Below, piece after piece: positions 37,533 to 48,340 of a stretch of DNA of 64,000 nucleotides (the stretch's first letter is position 1; the number at the start of each line of letters is the position of its first letter). The notes under the pieces are model-generated. The model was not told the DNA's origin and searched no databases. It saw only the letters and a list, made by a program, of their open reading frames with translations. The position numbers and the translations under genes were made by a program. Source of the stretch: Cycas panzhihuaensis (lineage: Eukaryota; Cycadophyta); the NCBI GenBank assembly GCA_023213395.1, contig CM041465.1, positions 89,473,741 to 89,537,740 on the forward strand, in the 5' to 3' direction.

Positions 37533-38115
37533 CTATTTCATATTCTCTTATTGAGGATTTAAAATATATCTCTTCAAGTATATTAATTTATGACATGTTG
37601 GAGTGGTACTCCTCTATAAGACAAAATTGCCCCTATATACTTGGCATTCAATTTTCTAAACCCAATTTTAAATTAATAATTTTTTAACCCTTTATTACTT
37701 TGATTGATGTTTTTACTATACCTAATCTTGGAACTTTAATAATTTAGACTATTATAGATGAAACAATAGTGCATAGAGGTATTATTAATGGTGACTTATC
37801 ACTTAATGTAATGTCTATTTTTCTTATATATTTTTTCTAATTTATAAAATTGGATAAAAGTCCCACGATGATTAAAGCATTCAGTGTTGTCAAATGTCCA
37901 TCAATGGGCCAAAATTCTAGTCTTCCTATTTTGTTTGATGGAGAGACTATTGAAGTTGATATTGAAGTTGTCAATATTACTCTTGATTATAATATCCTCC
38001 TTGGTCATGGTTGGATATAGACTATGCATGCTATTCCATTCTCTCTTTTTGGTGAAATTTAGTTTCTTGATAAAAATCAAGTTAAAAGTTTTAAACTAAT
38101 AGTTTTCTTGACATT
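37533..38115 (+). pseudogene. Ty3/gypsy (Tat-like) gag-protease remnant
   Basis: SYSLIEDLKYISSSILIYDM (about 37535-37595) matches the linker before protease in plant Tat/Athila-type elements. DETIVHRGIINGDLSLNVMS follows, where gypsy proteases have a D-x-G-A-S-L-N-V core; the active-site Asp-Gly is lost here. The open frame 37884-38099 is out of register, but the neighbouring frame reads LPILFDGETIEVDIEVVNIT and LDYNILLGHGWI, the conserved C-terminal half of the protease (usually YN-x-LLGRPWI). It is on the plus strand, opposite to the gypsy pol at 55-57 kb. Confidence 0.65.
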
Positions 38116-39300
38116 TCACTAATCATCTCATTTATCGATATTGATCATGACCAATAGAATAGATCAATTACATGTGTTTATGATAGGATTCCTTCTTTAT
38201 AACTAAGAAATAATTTAACTTTACAATGTAAAGTTTTTACTATAAGTGTCGATTATAACTTAACACCTATTAATTCACATGATTCTAAAACTATTAATTA
38301 TGAAATTATTAACACTTTGTTGGCGTTTAATAACATGATCCCTTCTTAATTTTATTTACATTTGACTGTATACATTATCTCTTTAGATATTGATTTGGAA
38401 GGATTAATTCAAACTAATAAACTATACAATTCTTCATTATCTAAAATTTTCTTAGATTCTCTTTCTAACATTTCTCTTAAGTTGTTCTTTATCTCTTATA
38501 TTATAAATGAAAGGGAGCCATATTTGTTCTTTTTTTTTAAACCCCTACTTTATATATTTCCTCCATCTTTGAGGTAACTAAACCAAAGATTTAACTATCT
38601 TCTTATCAACTCGAATTTGATTCATTTTTTTTTTTATGATGCTTCACACTTTTTTGATGACTCATTTATTTCTTAAACATTCAATCAACCTACTTTAGGA
38701 AGTGATACCACCCTTTTTTTTAAGGATTCACCATCATTTACTGAGTCTTTTGGTTAAAATCATGTTGACTCAACTATTTTTAATTAGCTCTTACCTAATC
38801 TATATGGTTCTTTTGACTCAGTTGAACTTTATGATAACAAATTTTTTTTATTGCCAATCACATTTCTATTCATTTGAATATAATTGAGGGTATGATATAC
38901 ATTTGTATTTTTGCTCATTCATCTCTTTTTCATCATCACATTTTAGTGACTTTCTTTATTTTTTTAATTCATTGTTACTTTGTGTTATCATACACCTCTA
39001 TAGATAAATGGTTGATTTAAACTTGGTCATTTATGATCACATCTTTTCATTTCCTTATGTTAACTTAAAATATTTCAAACCAAAATAAATGAAAAGATTA
39101 AAAATTACCTCAAAATATTAAAAGTTTCCAACTTGAAAGACCTAGTGTATTTTGAGTTGGACATGTCCACTTGAGTTAGATTAACTTGCAAATGAGATTC
39201 CTTGATGTAAATAGTTCCCATTACATTTTGTTTCTGGTTTTTCTTCTTTAATTTTCTTTTTTAATTATCTTTTTTGTTACAACAAACTTCTCCCCTATTA
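38116..39300 (+). other. Probable continuation of the gypsy remnant
   Basis: Broken frames contain LLPNLYGSFDSVELYDNKFF (about 38785-38845), protein-like in composition, but no RT motif is found. I see nothing definite after about 38900. Confidence 0.3.
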
Positions 39301-41978
39301 GATATATGTAATGTTATCATTGTTACCAATTTATTTTTATAAACTATAGGTAGGGTTTCATTTTGATCTATGTTACCTTTTATTTTTAAAAATCATTAAA
39401 AAATATAAAATTTTTAAAATATAAAATTTTATTTTCTTTATAACCTTGAAAAGCTATTCTAATTCCATCTATTATCTATTTGTCCTTATATAATTAGAGG
39501 ATATCCCCTTAATGGCTTTTGTCATTTTTTCCCAATGAATTAATGTTATCTTAGCATTGTTAATCATACTCTCTATTCTTTAGTTATAAAGAGGTGTTTA
39601 GATTTTGGTGTATTCATGGGAGGACCTAAACTAGATATCTCTCGATTGTTGAGGTATCATCTTTGTTTTAATTAAAAGTGGAAGATATAGAGTTTAAGAA
39701 GTCCTAAGGGACTACTTTTTCCCAACTCTTGAGAAGGAGTCTTTGCCTAGTTATGTTGTCTAATAAAGTGTGGATGTAGAATGTGATAAATGGCATAGAT
39801 GAAAAAAGGGGGGTAGTAGAATCTATTAACCTATAGAACTAGGCAAAGGAGTTCTAGATTTAGAACTATACTAATAGTATATTCAATTTCCTTCCTAGGG
39901 ACTCCTTTTGTATAATCTTTTTAACCATTCGTATTCTACTTATATACAAGAAAGGGTAAGCAAATGGAAAAGTTGTCCTTCTTATTTTACTCTTGTTTCA
40001 TTTTTTTTTTCCTTGTTTGTGTTCGCTTTGTCTTTCTTTTGGTTTTGTTCTTCTTTTCCTTTATTTTTTTTGTGTATCCTTATATATATATATATATATT
40101 AATATATTGTGTTTGTTATGATCAACAAAGTAAAATAAAATGCATCAAAATACCTACTTTACTTTTAATTAACAAACAAAGAAAAACTAGAATTAGATGC
40201 ATACAAACTTTCTTCTTCTTTTTTTTCTTTTATCTTTTTTCTTTTAAAGATGAAAAATACAAATGTAAATATGAAATTATCCTTCTACATGCAATATATG
40301 CATCTTATAATAAATGGAAAGATACTTTCAAGATATGTAATATACACAATATTATTGTTTGTGCAAGTTTTCTAAATAAAACAATGACATGCAATGTTAT
40401 TTAAAAGATATCACTTTACATACATGCAACTAATTCTTTGAAGAGATGATGTATAATGCAAGAAAGAAAAGAGATTTTAGAAAGATGTTACTATTGTTTT
40501 CAAATAATTTTTTAGACCTGTGAGATTATATACAAACAACAAATCTGAACCACAACTTTCATACAAGGTACTAGTTCTAAAGGTTCTTTCATGGTTGGAG
40601 TAGAGAGACTCCAAAAGGATCCTTAAACTTTTAACAAGTTAAAAAATTAGATATACATTTGCTATTCAACACTTTTAACTTTTCTTTTGAAGAGAAAAAA
40701 GGTAAACTTAAAAGTGAAATCAAGTAAACCACAAAATTATAAGATTAAAACTTCTTTTCTATTATAAATAGATGCCTCAGAATGGTAATTTTCCTTCCAA
40801 ATGATCAATCTTTTCCAATGTTTTCCTTTAAAACAAATCAAGGAAGAGTACTAACAAATAAAAAAGGATAAACCACAACCAATCAATACAAAAAAGAGTG
40901 GAAATTTTCATGAAATATAAATTATTATTAAAGAATGGGAAGGGGTAGCTAGATGAGTGGTGGAGAGATGACCATGCCCCACCATAGGCTAACCCTTATA
41001 AACCCCACAAAGGGCTAGTCTTTCAATAAGTATTTCAAAGTCTAAAATGAATATAAGACCAACGTAGTAATCAGCCAAAGAAAAGAGTAATTTTTGAGCA
41101 AAAACCATCTTCAAAATATTATGAAATGAACTATAAACTAAATAGGAAATACCTTACCTATTTAGAAAAAGTTTGAAGCTTGAAACTTTGAGAAAAATCC
41201 ACGAAAATGAAGCTTAGACCATCAATATTCGAATATTAGTAGAGCATGAAGTTGCAACAACAAAATTCTTCCTTGATTTCACTCACAAGTCTCTTCAAAA
41301 TCCAAGTTTCATTCAAAATAACTGCACAAAACCCTTGTTGCTATTCTAAGGCATCAAGGAGATAAGATTCCACCAAATTTGGGCAGTAACATACAAAATT
41401 CTAACACGTTGGCTACATTTTACATGCATGATAATAAAAAACATGATCGATCATATTTTTAGACTTACAAAAATGTGACTTTATTCTAAAAATATGATTA
41501 GTCACATTTTTGGCAGTGCCAACAACATGAGAAATGTGGAAGTAAAATTTAACTAAAAAAAGTTAAATTTTGATATTAAAAATAAATTAAAGTACAAATG
41601 ACCTTGTAAATGAGTAACAAAGCCCAAAACAAGGTGAGAATACTAAATACAACCCCAAAAATGATAAAAAATAACAAAGTTGGGTGAAATTAAGGATAAA
41701 ACGCAAAAATAAGAAATTTTAAAGGAGATATGAGGTCAAATTGATCATGAAGAAAAACTTTATAGTTTAAGTCATCAGCAGATGATGGTTAAAATACATA
41801 TCACATCATCATTCATGATAAATCATTAAATAAAATTCATACATCTCTTCATCAAAACATGACCTAATTTATGATCAAACAACTCCATCATTTATTTTCT
41901 ATGAAACCATACAATTAAAATACCAAAACTTACAAATACCAACCAAATACAAATCTAAGGCTAGGTTTTAGTGAAACA
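39301..41978 (-). repeat. Probable minus-strand gypsy LTR and internal debris
   Basis: The right boundary 41978 is set by TGTTTCACTAAAACCTAGCC (minus strand) directly after a purine tract. It matches TGTTTAAACAAAATCTGGCC at 20374. Words like AAAATATGATCGATCATG and AAAATGTGACTAATCATATT lie near 41430-41520. The left boundary is not defined. A short TA run is at 40082-40100. No coding frame is supported. Confidence 0.45.
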
Positions 41979-43000
41979 TTTATCTCCTTAACACCTAAAG
42001 CTCCCATTATAAGAAGAGAGATAGGATGGTGAGAGGTGGTAATAACACAAGTGATTATTATTTTGGTCAAAGTAATGGGAATCAAATGAAGTATATGAAT
42101 GACGAGGTGATGTATCTCTATGACCTAACCTCAAATAAATTCTGTGGAATAACAAAATTAAAAGAAACTCTCACTAGCAAGTCTACCCAAAAGGACTAGG
42201 TTTTTAATACCAAAAGCTCATTATTTACATCCTTTTACCCAAAAGGACTGGGCATCTAACATCAATAAAGACTTACCCAAAAGGACTGAGTATCTAACAT
42301 TAACAAAGACTTACCCAAAAAGATTGGGTATTTAACATCATTACAACTCATCCAAAAAGATTGGGTACTGAATACCAAAATGTCACTATTTATGTCTTTT
42401 TCCCAAAAGGACTGTGTACTTAATATCATCGAAAACCTATTTAGTACCTATAAACTGGATGGGACTTTGCTACCATACAACATACCCATAAACTGGATGG
42501 GACTTCACCATAAAAAACCCATGAACTAGATGGGATTCTAATATACAACTAGTCATAGTTTATCTCTTTTTAACCATGCATTAGAGGGAAATCCTTTTGC
42601 TAAAGTAAAAAGGATAGACTATCATAGTTTATAGGTGCATTAATAAGTGACTTTTCAAAGTAAACCCATTATAGATTAACCTCATTAATAGGGTGAGGGT
42701 TTTCAAAGGTTGATTATCATAGTCTAACCTCATTAACAATCATTTTTAGAGGGTTCATTGTCATTGTTTAAGCTTGTTAACAAGTAAGAAAGACTTAGAG
42801 CTATGTTCCTTTTATAGTTTTAGCTCATTAATAGGTGAAAGGAGGTTTGGAGCATCAACTTATTGTAGTTTAGGCTCATTAACAAGTAAAATAAGATTAA
42901 GAACATTATCTTGTTGTAGTTTAGGCTCATCAATAGGTATAGGAAAGCTTAGAGCATTATTTCCTTTGGAGACAAACAATAATCTATGTAAAAGGAATGA
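41979..43000 (-). repeat. Gypsy-type 3' untranslated tandem repeats and purine tract
   Basis: The purine tract on the minus strand is AAGGAGATAAA (41989-41979). To its right lie diverged tandem repeats: at 42185-42420 a unit of about 35-40 bp around ACCCAAAAGGACTGGGTAT; at 42460-42540 CATAAACTGGATGGGACTT; and at 42620-42960 a unit of about 51 bp around TAGTTTAGGCTCATTAACAAG. The order and words correspond, inverted, to 19790-20373. Confidence 0.65.
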
Positions 43001-44279
43001 ATGGAGAATGATATATTGCATTTCCAAAGGAAGAACAACTACTAGAAGAAAATAATCAAGTCTTAAAATGATAAATGGCCCTTATTAAAGTAAATATGTA
43101 TAATTTTGGATATTTATAGGTAATTTTAATGAGAATAATGATTAAGAAGAAACATATTTTGCTTTAATAGATATCATGGAGTACTGAATAAAATTCTACT
43201 AAGGAAAACCAAGAAAAACTCCTCCATATATGTAAAGAAATGGATAAAAAAGGATTTTATTTTTATGTGAGAGAGGAGGAGAAAGGGAGATGACTAGATA
43301 CCATTTTAGTAGATTCTAGAGCAATCAGGAGCTCTTTCTAATAAGGGGCTAGCCCTTAGGGATCTTCATCAATAGGATAGAGTAGAGATCTAGATACTCA
43401 ATGAGTTAGAACTGTATATATATTTTTTATTTTTTTATTTTTAAGTAAAAAATATAGTAACAATGTAAAAACTACAGTCATTAAACTAAAAACATAGTTA
43501 ACCAGTGAAAAATATGATTAAAAGGTGAAAAATGCAACTTTGGAATTTGAGACCATTAGAGGAAATCATGTCGTTTACTATGAAGTCATATTTTTTAATT
43601 GTGAAATCATGTTTTTAGTTACCTAGCCATACTTTTGGACCTTTAATCAATTAAACTTTAAAAATTATTTTTTTTAAAATGAGACAATGAACTAACATGA
43701 TTTACATAACATGATGCAAGCCTTAGAGAGAGTGGAGACGTGAAAAAAATGAAGGAATAGCCATTAGGGAGCTCATGAGCTAGCTGGATGAGGCAGGATG
43801 GGGGATTCTAAGGGTGTGTGGCCTCTCATAGGTGAGTGCATCCACCCAACTCATCATAAAGCATGAGATTCTACATGATTTTGTCAGTTGTTGTGTCCTA
43901 TGATACAACATATTTTAAGTGCAAGCAATCAGGGAGATTCATATTACTTCAAGGGATGTGGGGAGGATCCTAGGGGTCAGCTAGCATAGAGAGAGAGTCA
44001 GACTGATCAGAGTGATAGATGAAGAGTCCCAGATGGTATGTAGTGAGCACCTGATGAGATTTACTAATTAGATAGACCAGCATAGGATCTCGGTGGAGGC
44101 TATTAGGACAACAAAAGGCATCATGATAGCATGGAGGATCATTACTTTGATTATCATTTATAGGATAGCTAGAACCTAGAACTTTATAAGGATTATAGTT
44201 CAATGGATAGGAGTGGTATGGAGATATGAGTAGAGGATCTAGATCAAATAGGACCAATATATAATAGATGGTATTAGCC
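43001..44279. other. Unassigned; minus-strand open frame of unknown nature
   Basis: At 43440-43640 the words AAAAATATGATTAAAAGG and similar recur. A minus-strand frame of 103 codons (44281-43970) reads PYHSYPLNYNPYKVLGSSYP, Tyr/Pro/Asn-rich, reminiscent of gypsy gag linkers but not identified. Confidence 0.35.
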
Positions 44280-44951
44280 ATCAGTTGTCCAAGATTAGGA
44301 GGATGGGGAGGGGAGGTTTCTTATATAACTCTATATTGATGTGTTGGCTGTATAATCACATTTCACTTGTGAGACCAAGAGGTGAGCCAGGGGAGCTGAC
44401 GATGATGGCCTCGATGATGAATAAATGACACATGAGATCACGGATCCACAATAGGCCAACAATCATAGTAATGAGTACTCATAGTCCTATCCTCAACAGG
44501 ATGGTGAGGAGGCAGCTAGTGGAGGATGACTATGTAGGGGTACTAGTCTGGAGTGATGATGAGATGGATGTTATAGAGAGGGTGGAAAAAGAGGAAGTTC
44601 TTGCAGTTGGATAGGGGAGAGGGAGAGGGTGAGATGGAGGAGGATATAGTGGGAGAGATGGTAGGGGTGGTGGAGAGATAGGACAAGGAGTCAGAGGAGG
44701 TGCCTCATCTAGTGGTGGACTAGGAGAGAGTCACTAGGTACTTGGGAGAGGAGGTGGAGCACCTATGGAGGGGAGAGGAGGCTCCATATAGAGCATGGAG
44801 CTAGGATTAATAAATGGATAGTGCAAGAATGGAGGAAGTAGAGCTAGAGAGGGAAAAGTTACTTAGGAGATTCCCCATAAGTTATAGGAAGGAGAGGTAC
44901 CACCAGTAGAGGAGGTGGTAGGAGTAGAGCCAACAAGAGGAGGATCACTAG
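44280..44951 (+). other. Unidentified coding-like repeat, first part
   Basis: Aligns with the minus strand of 5075-4390. The longest shared reading frame (44432-44614) contains STHSPILNRMVRRQLVEDDY and VLVWSDDEMDVIERVEKEE. Both copies preserve the phrase around THS...RM-RR even though stops differ, which suggests descent from a real coding sequence. The following Gly/Arg-rich stretch (44620-44940) comes from GGAG-type repeats. I do not recognise the family. Confidence 0.5.
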
Positions 44952-45008
44952 GTATGTTGTTTAATTGATTTGTTTCTCACATCACATCATACTTCTTTAC
45001 TTTTTTAG

Positions 45009-45560
45009 GACTTTTTCTTCCAAAGAACTAATCATAGATTACATGTTTTTATTGGGCAAGTGATGAGATGGTGACCTTAAGGGAGGTGCAGAGGACCCTG
45101 GAGGTGATCTTCGCCTACATTCCAACATTAGAAGAGGTGCCCCCATGGAACATAGTGGATCATAGACTACTAAAACATCATATCACTTATTATAGCCATG
45201 CACTATGAGCTCAAGATCTCTGTATGGACATAAGGATGAAGCTAAGGATGCAAGAGGTAGAGCTTAAGGTAGGCGAGGATGAGAGATGACACTTACAGAG
45301 GATGACATTGGCTTAGGTAGAAGCGAGGTATACTCCATCAACAAGTGTGACGGTATAGCAAGGGTGACACCACCTCACACCTCATGGTGAGTCTACACAC
45401 GGGGAGACTTTAGGCAGGAGAGAGAGAGCAGGTCCAGTTATCCCCAAGGGATCTCATTAAGAGTCTAAGGGATGAGTGTATCATGTACTATATAGGGAGA
45501 TAAGAGGGTGATGAGAGGCATTTTAAGAGCCTCGACATGTATCATAAGTCATCTAGGTTA
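45009..45560 (+). other. Unidentified coding-like repeat, second part
   Basis: One frame from about 45043 reads CFYWASDEMVTLREVQRTLE, IFAYIPTLEEVPPWNIVDHR and LLKHHITYYSHAL, then stop. It continues AQDLCMDIRMKLRMQEVELK, charged and helix-like. Several stops follow to about 45560. The composition is protein-like and unlike the surrounding AT-rich DNA. Between this and the previous part, 44952-45008 has GT...AG ends, but 57 bp is short for a plant intron. Confidence 0.4.
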
Positions 45561-46313
45561 CATATATACTATATTTTTGTTATTATGTGTATATATTGAT
45601 CATTTTCTCTTAAAAACTTATGTATAAAAACTTTTCTCTAAAATTTTCAACCATTATTGCCATTTTAATTGAGTATATGATGCATTTATCCACTTGATTG
45701 TCCAAAGAAACATGCAATAAATTTTATCATTTTTTACTTTTTTTGGTTCATTTATAGTTTTATACTTATTTTGGATTTTTGTCATGATATATACATGATA
45801 GTTTATACTCATCTTAGAGTGCATAGTTCAGGAAAGATACAAATTATGAGGAAGTATGAAGAAAAGGAAACAAATAAAAGATAAAAGGGAGTAGGAGAAA
45901 GCTTATTTATTCTATTTTTATAAACTTAAAACCATCTGAAACCAATGATAATAGGTTTATCAAAGTAGAAGATGGAGTGATATGAATCTCCAAAAGGAAG
46001 CTCATATAACTCAGATTATACTCCTGATAGATTATATAAATGTAGGATATATCCCATATTTATATAATATATAATAAAGAAAATGATACCAAATGAAGAT
46101 AACCTCACTTAATAAATAACCATGTATCTAAGTATATTGGATTCCTCTTTGGATCCTTCTAAGAGTAAGAGACTTTTAGGGACTTGCCCTAAACCAAGGT
46201 CCTCCACAGCCCAAGATTCTCATGTGGGTCTATCTCTTTCAAATACTTCATTTCAATCTCCTATTTATCATCTTAATCTCCAAACTACTCAAATCTATAT
46301 TTTCCGAAACCAA
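45561..46313. other. Unassigned sequence
   Basis: No gene was recognised. TAGTTTATACTCATCTTAGAG at about 45801 is a stray copy of the tandem repeat at 46314. Confidence 0.4.
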
Positions 46314-46385
46314 TAGTTTATACTCGTCATAGAGTGGTAGTTCATACTCATTCTGGAGTGGTAGTTTATACTCATTCTATAGTAG
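46314..46385. repeat. Three-copy 24-25-bp tandem repeat
   Basis: The unit is TAGTTTATACTCATTCTGGAG plus TGG or a variant. Related single copies occur at 45801 and at about 55195 (TAGTTTATCCTCATTATAGAG), the latter just downstream of a gypsy integrase, which links this block to the 3' region of that gypsy family. Confidence 0.85.
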
Positions 46386-46409
46386 GATGCCCCTAGCAAA
46401 AGAGAAAGT

Positions 46410-46868
46410 TAACATAAATAATCATCAAGGATAGAGGAAACAAGAGAATCATCTTCAAGATTAAGGGAACGAGGTATATGCTAAATGGTAACCAAAGCAA
46501 ATAGGGATAATAATGATAAAGCTCAATGATGCAACAAAAGGAGTCATGGGGAATGAACCTGATACATCCTAACCAATTACAACTTAAGAGTTAGCATATA
46601 TAGTAATAGGCCTAAGGTTAAAGCTAGAAACATCTGATAAGGCTTCTATAATAGCAAGATATTTAGCTTTATTATTGGTCGACCTAAGTATAAAAGACCC
46701 TATAGAAAGAAGGGGACTTTGTGATTGGTCATAAATTACCCAAGTAGAAGTAGACGGTCGTGGGTTTCCCCTACTACCTCTATTGATGAATATACTCAAT
46801 GCCATAGGAATAATAGGATCAAAGTTTAGAGACTGTGTGATTGATAGAGGAAGGTGCAGGAATCAATT
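46410..46868 (-). pseudogene. Archaeal-type RNase H domain remnant (gypsy/Tat-like)
   Basis: The frame 46805-46584 reads MALSIFINRGSRGNPRPSTS, WVIYDQSQSPLLSIGSFILR, TNNKAKYLAIIEALSDVSSF and ITIYANS. This is the second RNase H (RVT_3-like) pattern: FIDGASRGNPGPA, then G-x-TNN-x-AEY, then IYxDS. Here catalytic Asp is Asn (FIN), Glu of AEY is Lys and Asp of YADS is Asn. After a frameshift HIPRSLNLEDDSLVSS (about 46480-46433) is the C-terminal motif. The frame is open upstream of the ATG for about 20 codons. Plant Tat elements and some LINEs carry such domains; the gypsy context favours Tat. Confidence 0.7.
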
Positions 46869-47579
46869 AATAAGGAGATGGTAAATAAATATAGATTTTT
46901 TACTATAGAGAAGAAAAAGAAGAAAAATAAGTAGGATGCTTATGATCAATACTAGTAAGGTGTCAAGTAGGATTTGATTGTAACTGAGGCCATGATGGAC
47001 CCAAGTATCTAGATCTAAAAATTTTGAATGACTCATTTAAATGAACCTAACCTACAGATAGATAGGTGGGGATGAAGCTATTATGCGACTTGCCCTATAT
47101 TATAAAAGGATGACAACTTCCTTTTACTTCTTTTTTTTTTACTTTGCTTCTTTTATTATTATTATTATCGTTATTATTATTATTTACTTCCACTTTTAGT
47201 TTTTTTGCAAGAAAAGAATCATAACCATCCACCTAAGAAACTCTTTTACTTAACACAGTAAGGATTTATCCTTTTTAATAGAATCTAGAATAAAAAGATC
47301 AATCTTATTAAGGATCAAACTGCGAGAAAAGAGGAGATTAAAATCACAGTGCCTCCAAACATGAAGGAAAGGTAACAGAATGAGTATCCACTTAAAAAAA
47401 TTAATAGAGGTAACCGAGGATAATGAAAACAATTAAGAACAACAAGTGATATATAACCAAAAAGGAATCCTCAAGGTAACAAACTAATAAATGAAAATAT
47501 AATCTCAACCAATAACTATATACCTAAAGCTGATGAATATATTTCTCTTTCTAAGATGAAAATAAAATTAGGCTAGGGC
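46869..47579 (-). other. 3' region of the minus-strand gypsy, left of element 8
   Basis: Continues, on the minus strand, the sequence interrupted by element 8 at the CCAAG duplication. Non-coding, with a TTA trinucleotide run at about 47150-47185. Confidence 0.5.
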
Positions 47580-47584
47580 CCAAG

Positions 47585-47882
47585 CGAAAAGAGTGGATCT
47601 ATACTTCATCTCTATGCACTAAACACAAAGGAAAACATTGGAGCAAGAGATACTTGAGAGAAAGAAAGTAGCTCTCACAAAATAGGGAGGTAAGAATGAG
47701 CCTCCTCCATTGAGATTTTACTTTTATATTGAGAGAGAGAACATTAGAGTTAGGTGAAATGAAATTATACATAATGCACATGAAAATGCATTTCACTTAA
47801 GTTATCTAATTTAAAGTTCACTTAAGACCCTTTTTAGAAATAATCAACTAACGTAATGACCTTGTGACATTAATCCTTTTCA
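47585..47882 (-). repeat. 3' LTR of element 8
   Basis: 298 bp. On the minus strand it begins TGAAAAGGATTAATGTCACA after the purine tract. The outer end has decayed from CA to CG. Confidence 0.93.
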
Positions 47883-47893
47883 ATCTCCCCCTT

Positions 47894-48340
47894 AATGGTA
47901 GAAGGTCATTTCATCCTATTTTATTCTATCCTATGAGGTCTTCATTTGAGCCTCTTATAAAGCAAACTACTATGGCACTTTTGTGGGAAACCCTCATGGG
48001 GAAGAAAACCCACAAATTTTCTAATCTACTAACCTAGCTCAAGCGGCTCTTTAAATGAAGCCAGATAGATAATCAATATAATGAATTTTGTGGCTGAAAT
48101 CTACTGAGTCTCCATATACCATTTGCTTATCCCCCATAACCTTTCAGGTTTTTATAGGTTTTAATTTTCTAAAATGATACAACCCTTATCCTTTCACACC
48201 CATAAGGGGTTTTCATGAATGGGATAGTGCAAACACTTACTCTTATCCTTATGTGCCCACAAGGGATTTTCACGAATGAGACATAGTATGATGGTCCTAT
48301 TGTCATCTACTTCAATCAGTCAGAGATGGAGGCCCTAAGG
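47894..48340 (-). other. Non-coding stretch between pol and purine tract of element 8
   Basis: About 450 bp without a supported frame. It corresponds to the 3' untranslated region before the right end of the element. Confidence 0.55.

Noticed and set aside
42185-42420. Repeats at about 35-40-bp spacing as a possible CRISPR array
   Set aside because: Units are diverged over their whole length, there are no distinct unique spacers of constant size, and the context is a plant gypsy 3'UTR.
43970-44281. 103-codon minus-strand frame as a host gene
   Set aside because: No recognisable domain, low-complexity Tyr/Pro/Ser content, and embedded in repeats. Kept only as part of an unassigned block.
44952-45008. 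GTATGT...TTTTTTAG as a possible intron between the two coding-like blocks
   Set aside because: 57 bp is shorter than normal plant introns, and the flanking frames contain stops, so splicing cannot be claimed.
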